Source of the DNA: an uncultured Lachnospiraceae bacterium
GTDB lineage: Bacteria; Bacillota; Clostridia; Lachnospirales; Lachnospiraceae
NCBI GenBank assembly: GCA_905235415.1
Contig: CAJOKX010000005.1
Location: forward strand, 1-40,290
Length of the DNA: 40,290 bases
Reading direction: 5' to 3'
Position 1 is the stretch's first letter. Each line of letters starts with the position of its first letter. Positions 1 through 8,711 of the stretch are shown in pieces. Under the pieces are notes generated by a model. That model was given only the letters and a program-made list of their open reading frames with translations, was not told the origin of the DNA and made no database searches. The translations under genes were made by a program, and so were the position numbers.

Positions 1-127
1 AACTCCAGTAATCTTAAATAAATATCAACTTTGTCTGCATGTCCGGTTTTTCACGTTGTGAGAGACCATCATCGTGAAATGTAGTTTCTGTACACAAATC
101 AGCAAACGCTCCGGAACCGCAGCCATA

Positions 128-1528
128 TCAGCCATTGCGTGTCAGTAAACAGATAACCTCGCAATGCGCGGTTCCAGGGAACAGGTCAACCGTGCAGCAT
201 CTTCTGACCCGGTAGCCTGCCTCCTGCAGGGCCGCCAGATCCCGCTTCAGGCTGGTTGCCTTACACGATATGTAAACGATCCTGTTCACATGGAAGCCGA
301 GAATCTTCGGCATCGCTTTCGGATGAATTCCCTCACGGGGCGGATCGAGAACGATCAGGTCCGGTTTCTCCTGCAGATCATCGATCACCTTCAGCACATC
401 CCCGCAGATGAAGCTGCAGTTCGCAAGACCGTTCTTGCGCGCGTTGCCAATGGCCGCCTCCACCGCTTCAGGGACAATCTCGACGCCTGTCACATGCTTC
501 GCAACCGGTGCGAGGATCTGCGCGATCGTACCCGTTCCGCTGTACAGGTCAAAGATCACCCTGTCATCCGTTTCTCCGATATACTCTCTGACCGTTTCGT
601 ACAGCACTTCAGCGCCGGCGGAATTGGTCTGGAAAAATGAGAACGGCGTGATCCGGAAGGACAGTCCGAGCAATTCTTCCTCGATCCATCCGCATCCGGA
701 CAGAAGGTCTGTCCGGTCACTGCGGACCGCATCCGCAACCGAATCATTGTACGTGTGAAGAACGCCCGTGATCGTCCCCTCCAGGGACAATGCTCCGAGC
801 GCATCCACCAGGATGCGGTCCACTTCCCCATCGCTGATGTCCCCGGCTGCGGCGCCGCCTTCCGGATGCTGTGTGGTCGTTACAAGGTCTACCAGGATCT
901 GCCCGGTCGCCCTTGCCTTGCGGACCAGCAGATGACGGAAATACCCCTCGTGCGTGAGCCGGTGATAATACGGAAGGGCGGTTCCGGCTGCAGCATCCAG
1001 CACGGCACTGCGGATCTTCCGGATATCTTCATCCACGATCCTGCACGATTCAACATTGACGATGTCATAGAAGCTCCCCTTTTTATGAAGCCCCAGGGAC
1101 AGCGGGCCGCCCTTATACTCGTCCCCGAAGGTGAATTCCATCTTGTTGCGGTATCCCGTTTCAACCGGAGACTTCCGGATTCCCTCATACCAATCTAAAG
1201 GCGCATCCTCCAGCGCATCCTCCAGAAGACGCCGGATCTGCTCAGACTTCATCTCTGTCTGGCGTTCATAAGGAAGCGTCCTGAACTGGCATCCGCCGCA
1301 GTCCGGAAAATGAGGACAGTCCCCCGGGATCTCCGTATCCGAAGGCTCCAGGATCTCCAGAAGCATGCCCTCGCAGGAAGAGGCATTCTTCTTTTTGATT
1401 CTGACGCGTACCTTCTGTCCGGGAAGGACTCCTTTCACTTTCACTTCTCTCCCGTCCACGGGCAGGATCCCTTTCCCCGGGTAATCGCAGCGAATAATCT
1501 GTCCTTCCAGAATATCTCCTTTTTTCAT
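128..1528 (-). CDS. rlmD: 23S rRNA (uracil-5-)-methyltransferase, RlmD/RlmCD family
   Basis: SAM-dependent enzyme that makes 5-methyluridine in 23S rRNA. The N-terminal ~60 residues look like a TRAM RNA-binding domain. Cysteines near residues 71, 77 and 80 (CPHFPDCGGC), with a later one in VESCR, match the [4Fe-4S] site of the RumA family. The C-terminal half is a Rossmann methyltransferase with DLYSGTGT, VLDPPREG and the catalytic Cys422 in YISCK. At 466 aa the length is normal. The ATG follows a GGAGAGG site. In Firmicutes one such enzyme often modifies both U747 and U1939 (RlmCD), so the exact target is inferred. It appears to be transcribed alone. Confidence 0.93.
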   Translation of the reverse strand: MKKGDILEGQIIRCDYPGKGILPVDGREVKVKGVLPGQKVRVRIKKKNASSCEGMLLEILEPSDTEIPGDCPHFPDCGGCQFRTLPYERQTEMKSEQIRRLLEDALEDAPLDWYEGIRKSPVETGYRNKMEFTFGDEYKGGPLSLGLHKKGSFYDIVNVESCRIVDEDIRKIRSAVLDAAAGTALPYYHRLTHEGYFRHLLVRKARATGQILVDLVTTTQHPEGGAAAGDISDGEVDRILVDALGALSLEGTITGVLHTYNDSVADAVRSDRTDLLSGCGWIEEELLGLSFRITPFSFFQTNSAGAEVLYETVREYIGETDDRVIFDLYSGTGTIAQILAPVAKHVTGVEIVPEAVEAAIGNARKNGLANCSFICGDVLKVIDDLQEKPDLIVLDPPREGIHPKAMPKILGFHVNRIVYISCKATSLKRDLAALQEAGYRVRRCCTVDLFPGTAHCEVICLLTRNG

Positions 1529-1576
1529 AACGCCTCTCCGTTTTCCGCAAATAACCTGCGCGGTGAATACTGTAAA

Positions 1577-1605
1577 AAGGACTGCCGCACTGTGCGGCAG
1601 CCCTT
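1577..1605 (-). terminator. Rho-independent terminator after the acidic membrane protein gene
   Basis: The hairpin core is CTGCCGCA with TGCGGCAG, a 3-nt loop and one mismatch near the base. On the minus strand it is followed by TTTTT. It lies about 40 nt after the stop of the gene ending at 1646. Confidence 0.8.
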
Positions 1606-1645
1606 CGGTTCACTGTACCCTATTCTCAAAAGCAATCCCAGGCCC

Positions 1646-1954
1646 TTACGCCTCGGCACTCTCTTCGCCGTCAGACGCTTCCTGTGCAGACTCCTCGTCA
1701 TCGGACTTCACTTCGCTGAAGTCGTCCTCATCATCCTGCTCGTCATCATCTTCAAAGAAATCATCGAAGTCATCGTCAAAATCATCATCGAAGTCTTCAA
1801 GATAATCCGGAGTCAGATAACGATATACTGCATATGCAATCGCCGCAATCGCCGCAACCGCTCCGATAATTGCCAGGCACCACAGAATCGCATTCTTATG
1901 TCTTGCGTTCTCACGATCTCTCAGAGCCTCAATCAGATCATCCTTTTTCATCAT
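1646..1954 (-). CDS. Small single-pass membrane protein with very acidic tail
   Basis: 102 aa, not assigned to a named family. A charged N-terminus (residues 1-21) is followed by one hydrophobic segment (about 22-45, rich in Ala and Ile). The tail of about 55 residues is made almost entirely of Asp, Glu and Ser, including runs such as FDDDFDDDF. It is predicted to be a membrane protein with an acidic, probably disordered tail; orientation is not resolved. Two ATGs are adjacent at the start, with an AGGAAG site about 9 nt upstream. A promoter and a terminator bracket it, so it is likely its own transcription unit. The tail may bind cations or a basic partner, but this is only inference from charge. 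Confidence 0.8.
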   Translation of the reverse strand: MMKKDDLIEALRDRENARHKNAILWCLAIIGAVAAIAAIAYAVYRYLTPDYLEDFDDDFDDDFDDFFEDDDEQDDEDDFSEVKSDDEESAQEASDGEESAEA

Positions 1955-2007
1955 AACCCCGTTCTTCCTTTCTTAGTGATGCAGGTCAGACCCTGTCCTT
2001 TGCTGAG

Positions 2008-2036
2008 AGTATATCACACCGTCTCTGATTATTCCA
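2008..2036 (-). promoter_or_regulatory. Candidate promoter for the acidic membrane protein
   Basis: On the minus strand a TATACT -10 box sits 17 bp after a weak TGGAAT -35 box, about 55 bp upstream of the start at 1954. The -10 is good and the -35 poor. Confidence 0.45.
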
Positions 2037-2078
2037 CCCAAAAATCTTCTTCAGCGTCCGCTTCTGTCACTGCTCTGA

Positions 2079-4307
2079 TCACACCTTCACGAGCTTCGCG
2101 AACCCGGCAAACATCTTCTTGACGCCATAGTTTTCAAACTCCACAGTGACTTCTTTATCTCTTCCGCCGTCGCGGATCTCCTGCACAACGCCCGTCCCGA
2201 ACTTGACATGCCTGACTCTGTCCCCGACGTCGTACCCAAGATCTCCCGCACTCGCCTTCGGCATGCCTTTGGTCAGATAGAACGGTTTCGGCTTTTCACG
2301 CCGTTTCTCATATCCCGGAAAACTTCTTTGTGCGGAAACACTGCTTCCTGACGGGAAGGAAGGCTTCTGCGCCTCATCGATCACTTCCTTCGGAAGTTCG
2401 TCCAGGAACCTGGATTCCCGAAACCAGTCCATCTGGCCGCGGAGCATCCGCATACGGGCCCCGGTCAGCGTCAGATGCTCCTTTGCCCGGGTGATCCCGA
2501 CATAGCACAGCCGTCTCTCCTCTTCCATGTCAGACGTGTCCTCTGACATGACAGACTGGTAACTCGGAAACAGTCCGTCATCCATGCCCGCGAGATAGAC
2601 ATTGGGGAACTCCAGTCCTTTTGCGGCATGGAGCGTCATCAGCGGCACCCTGTCATCTTCCCCGTCAAAGCTGTCGATATCCGCAACCAGCGCAACCTCC
2701 TCCAGGAACTGCCGAAGCGTCGGTCTCTCTTCCCCGCAGTTCTCCTCGTAAGTGGCCGCCTTGCTGATCAGTTCCTCGATATTCTCTATCCGGTCCGAAG
2801 CTTCGTCCGTTCCCTCCAGGCGGAGCTCTTCCACATAGCCGGTTCTCTCCAGCACCGTCCGGATCAGTTCTGCAGGTGTCTGCGCATCTGCGTCCTTCTG
2901 CAGCGTACTGATAAAATGGGCAAACTCCCTCCCCTTCAGTCCTCCGCGCCCGATCCCGGGCACCTTGTCCGCCATTCTGCAGATATCAAAAAAGCTGCTC
3001 TCATTCTGCTGCGCATAAGCATCGATCCTGTTGATGGTCGTTGCGCCGATCCCCCGCTTCGGGACATTGATGATCCGCTTCACGGCGATATCATCCCTGC
3101 TGTTGTCAATTGCCTTCAGATAGGCCAGGATATCCTTGATCTCACGTCTTGCGTAGAAATTGGTTCCTCCGATAATCGTGTACGGAATATTCTCATACAA
3201 AAGCTGCTCTTCCAGTGCGCGGGACTGCGCATTTGTCCGGTAGAGAATGGCGCTGTCTTTGTAGGCAAAGGTCCCCTGCCGCTTTTTCCTCCCGATGTCA
3301 TCGACTATGTACTTCGCTTCCGAGCGCGCGTCGTCAAATCTTCTGACACACACCGGATCCCCCACGCCGTTCTGCGTCCAGAGGCGTTTCTGCTTTCTGG
3401 ACGTATTGTTCGAAATGACGCTGTTTGCCGCATCCAGGATATTCTGCGTGGAGCGGTAATTCTGCTCCAGGCGGATCACCTTCGTGTTCGGAAAGATCTG
3501 CTCAAAATTCAGGATGTTCCCGATATCCGCCCCTCTGAAACGGTAAATGGACTGATCGTCATCCCCGACCACGCACAGATTGCCGGTTTTCTGCGCCAGA
3601 AGCGCGGCAAACACAAACTGCGCTTTATTGGTGTCCTGATACTCATCGATCATCAGGTATTTCCACCGGTCCTGATAGTGTTCCAGCACATCCGGATTCT
3701 CCCGAAACAGCGTAACCGTCAGAAAGATCAGGTCATCAAAATCCACCGCATTGCTCTGCCTGAGCCTCTTCTGATATTCAGCATACACGTCTGCAATCTG
3801 CAGCATCTCACGGTCCTGCTGATCAAGCGCCATCTGCCGGTATTCTCCCGGATCAACCAGCTCATCCTTCTGTCTGGAGATCCGGTCCAGGAACATCCGC
3901 TCTTTATACACCTTCGTGTTGATCTCCAGATGCCTGCATACATCCTTCATCAGGCTTCTGGAATCATCCGTATCGTAGATATCGAAATTGCGCTCATATC
4001 CAAGTCTGTCGATATATTGCCGCAGGATCCGGACGCAGGTCGAGTGAAAGGTCGCCACATGAACGGCTTCCGAACCAAATCCAACGATCCGGTCCACTCT
4101 CTCCCGCATCTCGCCTGCTGCCTTGTTGGTAAATGTGATGGCGCAGATGTTCCACGGGCGCACTCCCTGTTCGGCGATCAGCCAGGCGACCCTGCTGGTC
4201 AGTACCTTGGTCTTACCCGAGCCTGCGCCTGCCAGGATCAGAAGCGGCCCGTCTTTGTGTGATGCCGCAGATCTCTGCTCCGGATTCAATCCCTGTAATA
4301 TGTCCAA
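2079..4307 (-). CDS. pcrA: ATP-dependent DNA helicase PcrA (UvrD/Rep family)
   Basis: Superfamily 1A 3'-5' helicase used in nucleotide excision repair, replication fork maintenance and removal of RNA polymerase or RecA from DNA. Visible motifs are Walker A GAGSGKT (27-33), motif II with IDEYQDT, motif III GDDDQSIYRFRGAD, and motif VI VGITRAKEHL. The C-terminal ~60 residues (GDRVRHVKFGTGVV and after) match the Tudor-like RNA-polymerase-interaction domain of PcrA. At 742 aa it has the usual length. The start codon is TTG at 4307, supported by GGAGG 6 nt upstream and by the typical MDILQGLNPEQ opening. It is cotranscribed with the small gene 13 nt upstream. Confidence 0.95.
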   Translation of the reverse strand: MDILQGLNPEQRSAASHKDGPLLILAGAGSGKTKVLTSRVAWLIAEQGVRPWNICAITFTNKAAGEMRERVDRIVGFGSEAVHVATFHSTCVRILRQYIDRLGYERNFDIYDTDDSRSLMKDVCRHLEINTKVYKERMFLDRISRQKDELVDPGEYRQMALDQQDREMLQIADVYAEYQKRLRQSNAVDFDDLIFLTVTLFRENPDVLEHYQDRWKYLMIDEYQDTNKAQFVFAALLAQKTGNLCVVGDDDQSIYRFRGADIGNILNFEQIFPNTKVIRLEQNYRSTQNILDAANSVISNNTSRKQKRLWTQNGVGDPVCVRRFDDARSEAKYIVDDIGRKKRQGTFAYKDSAILYRTNAQSRALEEQLLYENIPYTIIGGTNFYARREIKDILAYLKAIDNSRDDIAVKRIINVPKRGIGATTINRIDAYAQQNESSFFDICRMADKVPGIGRGGLKGREFAHFISTLQKDADAQTPAELIRTVLERTGYVEELRLEGTDEASDRIENIEELISKAATYEENCGEERPTLRQFLEEVALVADIDSFDGEDDRVPLMTLHAAKGLEFPNVYLAGMDDGLFPSYQSVMSEDTSDMEEERRLCYVGITRAKEHLTLTGARMRMLRGQMDWFRESRFLDELPKEVIDEAQKPSFPSGSSVSAQRSFPGYEKRREKPKPFYLTKGMPKASAGDLGYDVGDRVRHVKFGTGVVQEIRDGGRDKEVTVEFENYGVKKMFAGFAKLVKV

Positions 4308-4320
4308 ACTCCACCTCCGT

Positions 4321-4551
4321 TTATTCCGGAAACTCTGCAGTCACCGTATATCCGCTCTCATCTGTGCGAACCTCTGTCACAACCCCTTCGAAGACATGAA
4401 GCCGCTCCCGGTTCGTGTAATTCGCGCTCATTGCAACAGCGGGTTCTATGGTATAGTACCATGTTTCGGGGAGCCTGCCCTCCGAAACCTGTATCCGGTC
4501 GCCGGGCTTTACAAGGCCTTCCCTCTCCATCTTAAATTCCATACTTCTCAT
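4321..4551 (-). CDS. Small hypothetical protein upstream of pcrA
   Basis: 76 aa from the ATG at 4551, which has an AGAGGC-like site upstream. The frame is open to a TTG at 4593, but that start lies inside the repeat array and lacks a clear ribosome site. The product is polar, with alternating hydrophobic residues ([30 protein letters not shown]) that suggest a small beta-sheet protein. I do not recognise the family. The stop is 13 nt before the pcrA start and pcrA's ribosome site lies in the gap, so the two genes form an operon. A role linked to DNA repair is guilt by association only. Confidence 0.7.
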   Translation of the reverse strand: MRSMEFKMEREGLVKPGDRIQVSEGRLPETWYYTIEPAVAMSANYTNRERLHVFEGVVTEVRTDESGYTVTAEFPE

Positions 4552-4588
4552 CGCACTGCCTCTTTTCCTGCTGCAAATGTATTGTCCA

Positions 4589-4692
4589 TTCAAACTCTGA
4601 ATCCCTGTCAGCCTTTTTGTCAGCCCTTCCTCCGGATTCCTGTCAGCATTTTTGTCAGTTCAAACTCCGAATTCCTGTCAACCTTTTTCTTG
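4589..4692. repeat. Three imperfect ~34-bp tandem repeats
   Basis: Units begin at about 4589, 4625 and 4659. Each has an AACTCYGAAT-like half (TCCTCCGGATT in unit 2), then CCTGTCARC and a T5 run. Units 1 and 2 end with GTCAG, and unit 3 runs into the DUF1836 promoter. On the minus strand each unit starts with TGACAGGRAT. The array fills the divergent region between the pcrA operon and DUF1836. Confidence 0.75.
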
Positions 4693-4718
4693 CCATATCG
4701 TTTCTGAAACCATATAAT
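4690..4718 (+). promoter_or_regulatory. Promoter for the DUF1836 gene
   Basis: TTGCCA, 17 bp, then TATAAT. The start codon at 4741 follows with GAGAGGTG between, giving a very short leader. The -35 box overlaps the end of the third repeat unit. Confidence 0.75.
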
Positions 4719-4740
4719 AAGTTCAGAGAGGTGATATTTT

Positions 4741-5433
4741 ATGGCATCGAAAAAGAAATCTGATAACACGAATACGTCGGTCCGCAGTCAGGACGGTCAG
4801 GAGCTTCTGCTCTACCTTCTGGATACCGTGGATAAGATCGATCTGATCGATCCGTCCGATATTCCGAATATTGATCTGTACATGGATCAGGTGACGACCT
4901 ATATGAACGAACACCTGAACGCGTCCCGCCGCCACAGCGAAGACAAGATCCTGACTAAGACCATGATCAATAATTATGCAAAGAATAATCTGCTTCCGCC
5001 CCCGGAGAAAAAGAAGTACTCCAGAGAGCATATCATGCTCCTGATCTTCATTTACTGCTACAAAGGGATCCTGTCCCTGCAGGACATCCAGTCCATTCTG
5101 GAGCCCATCGGCGAGAAGTACTTCCACTCCAAGTCCGGCCGCGATGTCTCGGACCTGTATGCGGAGATCATCCGCATGGATCGTGACCGCCAGGAGAACT
5201 TCCGCGAAGAGGTCAATGACATGGTCGACGAAGCTGCCGATTATTTCTCCGACGCCACCGGATCAGAGCGGGAGTTCCTGCGTGTACTCTCTATGATCAA
5301 TATGCTTGCATACGACGTATTTGTGCGGAAGATGCTGATCGAGAAACTGATCGACCGGTATTTCGCCCCCGGTCAGGACGGCGGCAAGACTTCCAGGTCG
5401 AAGAAGGATCCGCATCCTGCCAAGGACGCATAA
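4741..5433 (+). CDS. DUF1836 domain protein
   Basis: 230 aa with the DUF1836 arrangement: an N-terminal low-complexity segment, then conserved stretches including LLYLLDTVDKIDLIDPSDIPNIDLYMDQV and LPPPEKKKYSREHIMLLIFIYCYK, the latter resembling the winged-helix core of MerR/HTH-like proteins. The C-terminal ~90 residues are helical and end in a Lys-rich tail. No enzymatic motif is seen. The family is common in Clostridia and Bacilli, and its function is not established; DNA binding is inferred from the helical fold. GAGAGGTG precedes the ATG. It has its own promoter and ends in a shared terminator, so it is probably monocistronic. Confidence 0.85.
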   Translation: MASKKKSDNTNTSVRSQDGQELLLYLLDTVDKIDLIDPSDIPNIDLYMDQVTTYMNEHLNASRRHSEDKILTKTMINNYAKNNLLPPPEKKKYSREHIMLLIFIYCYKGILSLQDIQSILEPIGEKYFHSKSGRDVSDLYAEIIRMDRDRQENFREEVNDMVDEAADYFSDATGSEREFLRVLSMINMLAYDVFVRKMLIEKLIDRYFAPGQDGGKTSRSKKDPHPAKDA

Positions 5434-5481
5434 GGCGTCCGGGCACTTCTCCTTTCCGGTCAATCATCCTTCTGATCGATT

Positions 5482-5519
5482 AAAACACCTGAATGAACAA
5501 TGTTCACTCAGGTGTTTTT
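5482..5519. terminator. Bidirectional terminator between DUF1836 and the YerC-like gene
   Basis: Long hairpin with outer stem AAAACACCTGA / TCAGGTGTTTT and inner stem TGAAC / GTTCA. It has A and T tracts on both sides and lies between two convergent genes, so it can serve both. Confidence 0.85.
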
Positions 5520-5554
5520 CCATTTCTGTCTGTTCTCTCACAAATGGCTGCTCT

Positions 5555-5875
5555 TCAGCTTTTCTGATGGCCGGCGACTCTCTCCAGCACCATGGCGTAT
5601 CCGTCGCTTCCATAGAGCAGCGCCCGGTTGACACGGCTGATCGTAGCGGTCGAAGCCCCGGTCTCCTGTGCGATCTCCAGGTACGTCTTCTTTTCCGTAA
5701 GCATCTTCGCGACCGCAAAACGCTGAGACAGGCTTGTCAGTTCATTGACCGTGCATACGTCTTCAAAGAACTGATAGCACTCATCCACTGTCTGAAGAGA
5801 AAGAATTGCGTCACATAAGTCATCTGTTTCAGGTGTTCTTACGGATTTCCCCATTGTTCTGCCTCGTTCTGCCAT
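5555..5875 (-). CDS. YerC/YecD-family TrpR-like transcriptional regulator
   Basis: 106 aa with the TrpR-type helix-turn-helix: ECYQFFEDVCTVNELTSLSQRFAVAKMLTEKKTYLEIAQETGASTATISRVNRAL. This is diagnostic of the YerC/YecD family, a relative of the Trp repressor found in Firmicutes with poorly known targets. The recognition helix is GASTATISRVNRAL, near residues 73-86. A second ATG at 5854 (MGKSVRTPETDD) has a better GAGGC site, so the true product may be 99 aa. It is convergent with DUF1836 and shares its terminator. No tryptophan genes are nearby, so the target is unknown. Confidence 0.88.
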   Translation of the reverse strand: MAERGRTMGKSVRTPETDDLCDAILSLQTVDECYQFFEDVCTVNELTSLSQRFAVAKMLTEKKTYLEIAQETGASTATISRVNRALLYGSDGYAMVLERVAGHQKS

Positions 5876-5902
5876 CCCATCTGTGTGATTCTGTATGCTG
5901 CA

Positions 5903-7381
5903 TCAGCCGCTGACATAGGACGCGCTCAGTGATCCGTCCGAATTCTGGGTATATCCTACGCTGACATACAGGCCGGAATACAGGCCGGATGTAGTCGTGA
6001 TGTCAGCCTCTCCGGTATAGATCGTATAGATGTTTCCGTCATCGCCTGTCAGGGTGATGGTATCTGCGGTCGAGCTGGTAACCGTACCGGTCAGCGCTCC
6101 GGATCCGCCCGAAGAAGAACCGGAACTGCCGCCTGATGAGGAGGCGCTGCCGCCGTCTGAAGAGGCTGCAGGCGCGCTGCTCGACAGATAGCTCTTGGAT
6201 ATATACCCTGTACCGGATCCGGTCGACACAATAAACCAGTTATCCGTTTCACCGACAACCGTAACGGCCGTTCCGCTGTTCACAGCGCCGCTGACGTCTG
6301 AACTGGTGCTGGGCTGTGATCTGATATTCACGCCGTCGGTCGCATACATCGTAACCGAGGATCCGTAATTATATGCGGAAATGCTCTCTCCCGCCGCTTC
6401 ATCGCTGCTTGCCTGCGCGTTGGTCTGCTGGGCGGCATTCGCATTGTTCGTCAGGAAGTCCTTCCGGATATAGCCAGTCTCTCCGTTGATGCTGACCTGA
6501 TACCAGTTATTGGTTTCTCCGATCACCATCACCGGGTCGCCGGGTGCATATCCTCCGATGATATCGGTATCCGTACCGGGCCCGGACCTGACGTTGACCG
6601 TATCGTTTACATACAGGGTCGTCGCTGCGCTGTAGGGCTTCAGCGAAGAGGTCTCCTGAGAAGACGTCGCGTTATCCGGCGTCTGCACCGTCGTGGTTCC
6701 GGACAGCGGTGCTCCCGTAACGTTCCGAAGTTCCTCATCCTTGAGGACCGTGAAACTGTCGACCGAATCTTCCACTGCCTTGAGCAGCGTCGCGTTGTCG
6801 TCCGTGACGGTTCCGGTGATTACATACGCCTGGTCCGGCGCCACGATGCCGTATGTGACGGAATAAGCCCACATACGCGCCGCAGCGTTGTACTTGACGA
6901 CATACCGGTAGATGTTGACTGTCGAAACCGTACTCTGCTCAAAGCTCTGGATATCATATGCATTGGTATCGGAATACTGCCTGGTCAGCGCAGCCTCCAG
7001 ATCCTCCCTCGAGGTCTGTACGGACAGCGTCTTCATCGCCGACTCCGTGCTGGCGTGGACGATATTGATCATCGCGTCGCTTCCGGAGGAAAAGACCCGC
7101 ATCTCATCCGCATCCTGCGTCACTTTCCATGTATTGTCAGGAAGCGTGATCTTCACGGTTCCGTCCTTTGAGGTATACTCTACGGAAGTGATCAGCTTCG
7201 GAGTTTCTGTTTCCGTCTCACTCTCAGGCACTACAGGCGCGGATGTCTGAGGCTGCACTTTCGCCTCCGTCTCACTTTCCTGTACGCTTACACTCCCGAC
7301 ATCCCTGCTCATCCCGCATCCGGAACAGATGCAGGCAGCGGCCACTGTAAGCGCTGTCCAGAGTACCATTCTGTTTTTCAT
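5903..7381 (-). CDS. Cell-surface lipoprotein with two bacterial SH3 domains
   Basis: 492 aa. The N-terminal signal has a hydrophobic core ending in cysteines at 17, 19 and 22, so it is probably lipidated, though the lipobox is not canonical. Residues ~65-220 form a mixed alpha/beta region without clear family. Two SH3b domains follow at about 255-315 and 343-402; each has the VNVRSGPGTD or VNIRSQPSTS motif and a GETxNWxxV strand, and ends in GYIxKxYL-like residues. A Ser/Gly linker (~405-430) leads to a C-terminal ~60-residue beta domain. SH3b domains bind cell-wall peptides or glycans, so an envelope-associated role is likely. AAGGGG precedes the ATG. Confidence 0.85.
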   Translation of the reverse strand: MKNRMVLWTALTVAAACICSGCGMSRDVGSVSVQESETEAKVQPQTSAPVVPESETETETPKLITSVEYTSKDGTVKITLPDNTWKVTQDADEMRVFSSGSDAMINIVHASTESAMKTLSVQTSREDLEAALTRQYSDTNAYDIQSFEQSTVSTVNIYRYVVKYNAAARMWAYSVTYGIVAPDQAYVITGTVTDDNATLLKAVEDSVDSFTVLKDEELRNVTGAPLSGTTTVQTPDNATSSQETSSLKPYSAATTLYVNDTVNVRSGPGTDTDIIGGYAPGDPVMVIGETNNWYQVSINGETGYIRKDFLTNNANAAQQTNAQASSDEAAGESISAYNYGSSVTMYATDGVNIRSQPSTSSDVSGAVNSGTAVTVVGETDNWFIVSTGSGTGYISKSYLSSSAPAASSDGGSASSSGGSSGSSSGGSGALTGTVTSSTADTITLTGDDGNIYTIYTGEADITTTSGLYSGLYVSVGYTQNSDGSLSASYVSG

Positions 7382-7438
7382 ATCGGCCTACCCCTTTCAT
7401 TGACAGATCATATCATTATCTATACTCAACCCTCTGCT

Positions 7439-7467
7439 ATACTATCACGCATGCTTTCCCCGCGCAA
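7439..7467 (-). promoter_or_regulatory. Candidate promoter for the first SH3 lipoprotein
   Basis: On the minus strand TTGCGC, 17 bp, then TAGTAT, about 60 bp upstream of the start at 7381. Confidence 0.55.
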
Positions 7468-7507
7468 GTTTCCCCATCACTGCCGGGATACAGCATATCC
7501 GCAGAAG

Positions 7508-7541
7508 AAAGAGCCGGTGCACCCATGCGCCCCGGCTCTTT
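7508..7541 (-). terminator. Terminator after the second SH3 lipoprotein
   Basis: Perfect 10-bp stem AAAGAGCCGG / CCGGCTCTTT with a 14-nt loop. It lies about 70 nt after the minus-strand stop at 7610 and has short T tracts on both strands. Confidence 0.75.
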
Positions 7542-7609
7542 GTTTCATTCGGTCAGGATCTTTCTCGTCCTGCTTCAAGCCTGGCTTTTTCTCTGAAAAG
7601 CAGTGCGCC

Positions 7610-8479
7610 TCAGCCAATGAAGGACGACTTCACGTATCCCTGGACTCCGTTGTAATCGATCTGAACCCATCCGTCTGCAGAACCGATCTGCGTAACGCTT
7701 GCGCCTGCGGGAACAACCCCGACAACGCTTGCGGTCTCATACGCTTCTGAGCGGATATTCGAATCCGACTTCACCGTCACCGACGGTCCGGACGCTGAGC
7801 TGGTCTGGGCAGGCGCGCTGGCTTCCGGCGCGGTCTGCGCGGGCTCTGCACTCTGGGGCTCAACCTCCTGCGGAGCGGAAGTCTCGGGTGTCTGGACAGG
7901 CGCAGTCTCCTGCGGCCTCTCTGTCATCGCTTCCTCATACGTCCCGGAGATATACTCCTTCATAACATATCCGCGAAGCTCACTCTGCTCGGAAACCGGA
8001 TCATACTCTTTATAGATGAGGTACCAGTTGACCGTCTCGCCGATGATCAGAACTTCTTCGCCCCTGTCATAGCTGGACTCGATATTCTCATCATTCGCAG
8101 TGCTCGGAGTCTCCCTGACATTGATATCCGCGTTCGCATACATCGTCAGCCAGTCATCATACTCGAACTCTGCAGCCAGCTCTTCCTCCTCGCTCAGCTG
8201 CGGCTCGGTGGGCGGCGTCGTCTGCGGCTGGGTCTGCGGCTCAGTCTGCGGCGGCTCCGTGACCGGTACGGTCTCCGGTTCGGTTTCCGGTTCAGTCTCC
8301 GGCGCTTCCGTCTGGATAATGATCACTGCTTCTGTGACGGCGGTTACCGCAGCAGGCGTCTCACTGACCGGCTGCTGTACGCCGTCTGCGGGACGAACCT
8401 CTCCGCATCCTGTAACCGCAAGACCTGCAAGTGCGGCAATGAGTGCAGGCACTACAATGGTCTTTATGTTTTTCTTCAT
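7610..8479 (-). CDS. SH3-domain lipoprotein with Thr/Pro/Glu-rich linker
   Basis: 289 aa from the ATG at 8479, chosen because AAGGGGG lies just upstream and the protein then opens with a classic lipoprotein signal (MKKNIKT, hydrophobic core, AVTGC lipobox with Cys25). Residues ~45-95 are a repetitive TEPETEPETxPxTEPPQTEPQTQ linker typical of extended wall-spanning segments. An SH3b domain follows (~110-185, INVRETPSTAND and GETVNWYLI), then a second Ala/Pro/Gln-rich linker and a short SH3b at the C-terminus (~232-289, SNIRSEAYETASVVG and GWVQIDYNGVQGYVKSSFIG). It is similar in design to the adjacent lipoprotein and may be a paralogue. A wall-binding role is inferred. Confidence 0.87.
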   Translation of the reverse strand: MKKNIKTIVVPALIAALAGLAVTGCGEVRPADGVQQPVSETPAAVTAVTEAVIIIQTEAPETEPETEPETVPVTEPPQTEPQTQPQTTPPTEPQLSEEEELAAEFEYDDWLTMYANADINVRETPSTANDENIESSYDRGEEVLIIGETVNWYLIYKEYDPVSEQSELRGYVMKEYISGTYEEAMTERPQETAPVQTPETSAPQEVEPQSAEPAQTAPEASAPAQTSSASGPSVTVKSDSNIRSEAYETASVVGVVPAGASVTQIGSADGWVQIDYNGVQGYVKSSFIG

Positions 8480-8538
8480 ATTCAGTCCCCCTTGTATCCC
8501 CTCTGAAAAGGTCAGGCAACAACTATATATATGCAATC

Positions 8539-8567
8539 ATAATAACAGGATGAGGATGAAAAAACAA
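8539..8567 (-). promoter_or_regulatory. Promoter for the second SH3 lipoprotein
   Basis: On the minus strand TTGTTT, 17 bp, then TATTAT, about 60 bp before the start at 8479. Confidence 0.65.
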
Positions 8568-8661
8568 GTTATAAGAGGAATCCTAAGACTTTCTGACGAT
8601 CCTGTTCACTTTCCTTTAAGAATCTGCGCAGCCTGCGCTTTTTCCCGCTGATCCGGCGCTC

Positions 8662-8705
8662 TTTGGGCGGATGCCGGAGACGGTTTGGGCGGATGTCTGA
8701 GACGG
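8662..8705 (+). repeat. Two tandem 22-bp repeats upstream of lepB
   Basis: Two adjacent units of TTTGGGCGGATG followed by a variable 3-bp stretch and GAGACGG. They differ at only two or three positions and end 6 bp before the lepB -35 box. Confidence 0.8.
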
Positions 8706-8711
8706 TTTCAG

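Noticed and set aside
50..84. Terminator for the rRNA methyltransferase gene
   Set aside because: A TTTCACG/CGTGAAA pairing exists, but the loop of about 20 nt makes it weak, so I did not list it as a feature.
2628..4262. Long plus-strand open frame opposite pcrA (544 aa)
   Set aside because: Antisense shadow of a clear helicase gene; composition is not protein-like. The same applies to long frames opposite the SBP gene (30789-32192) and GH38 (21994-23532).
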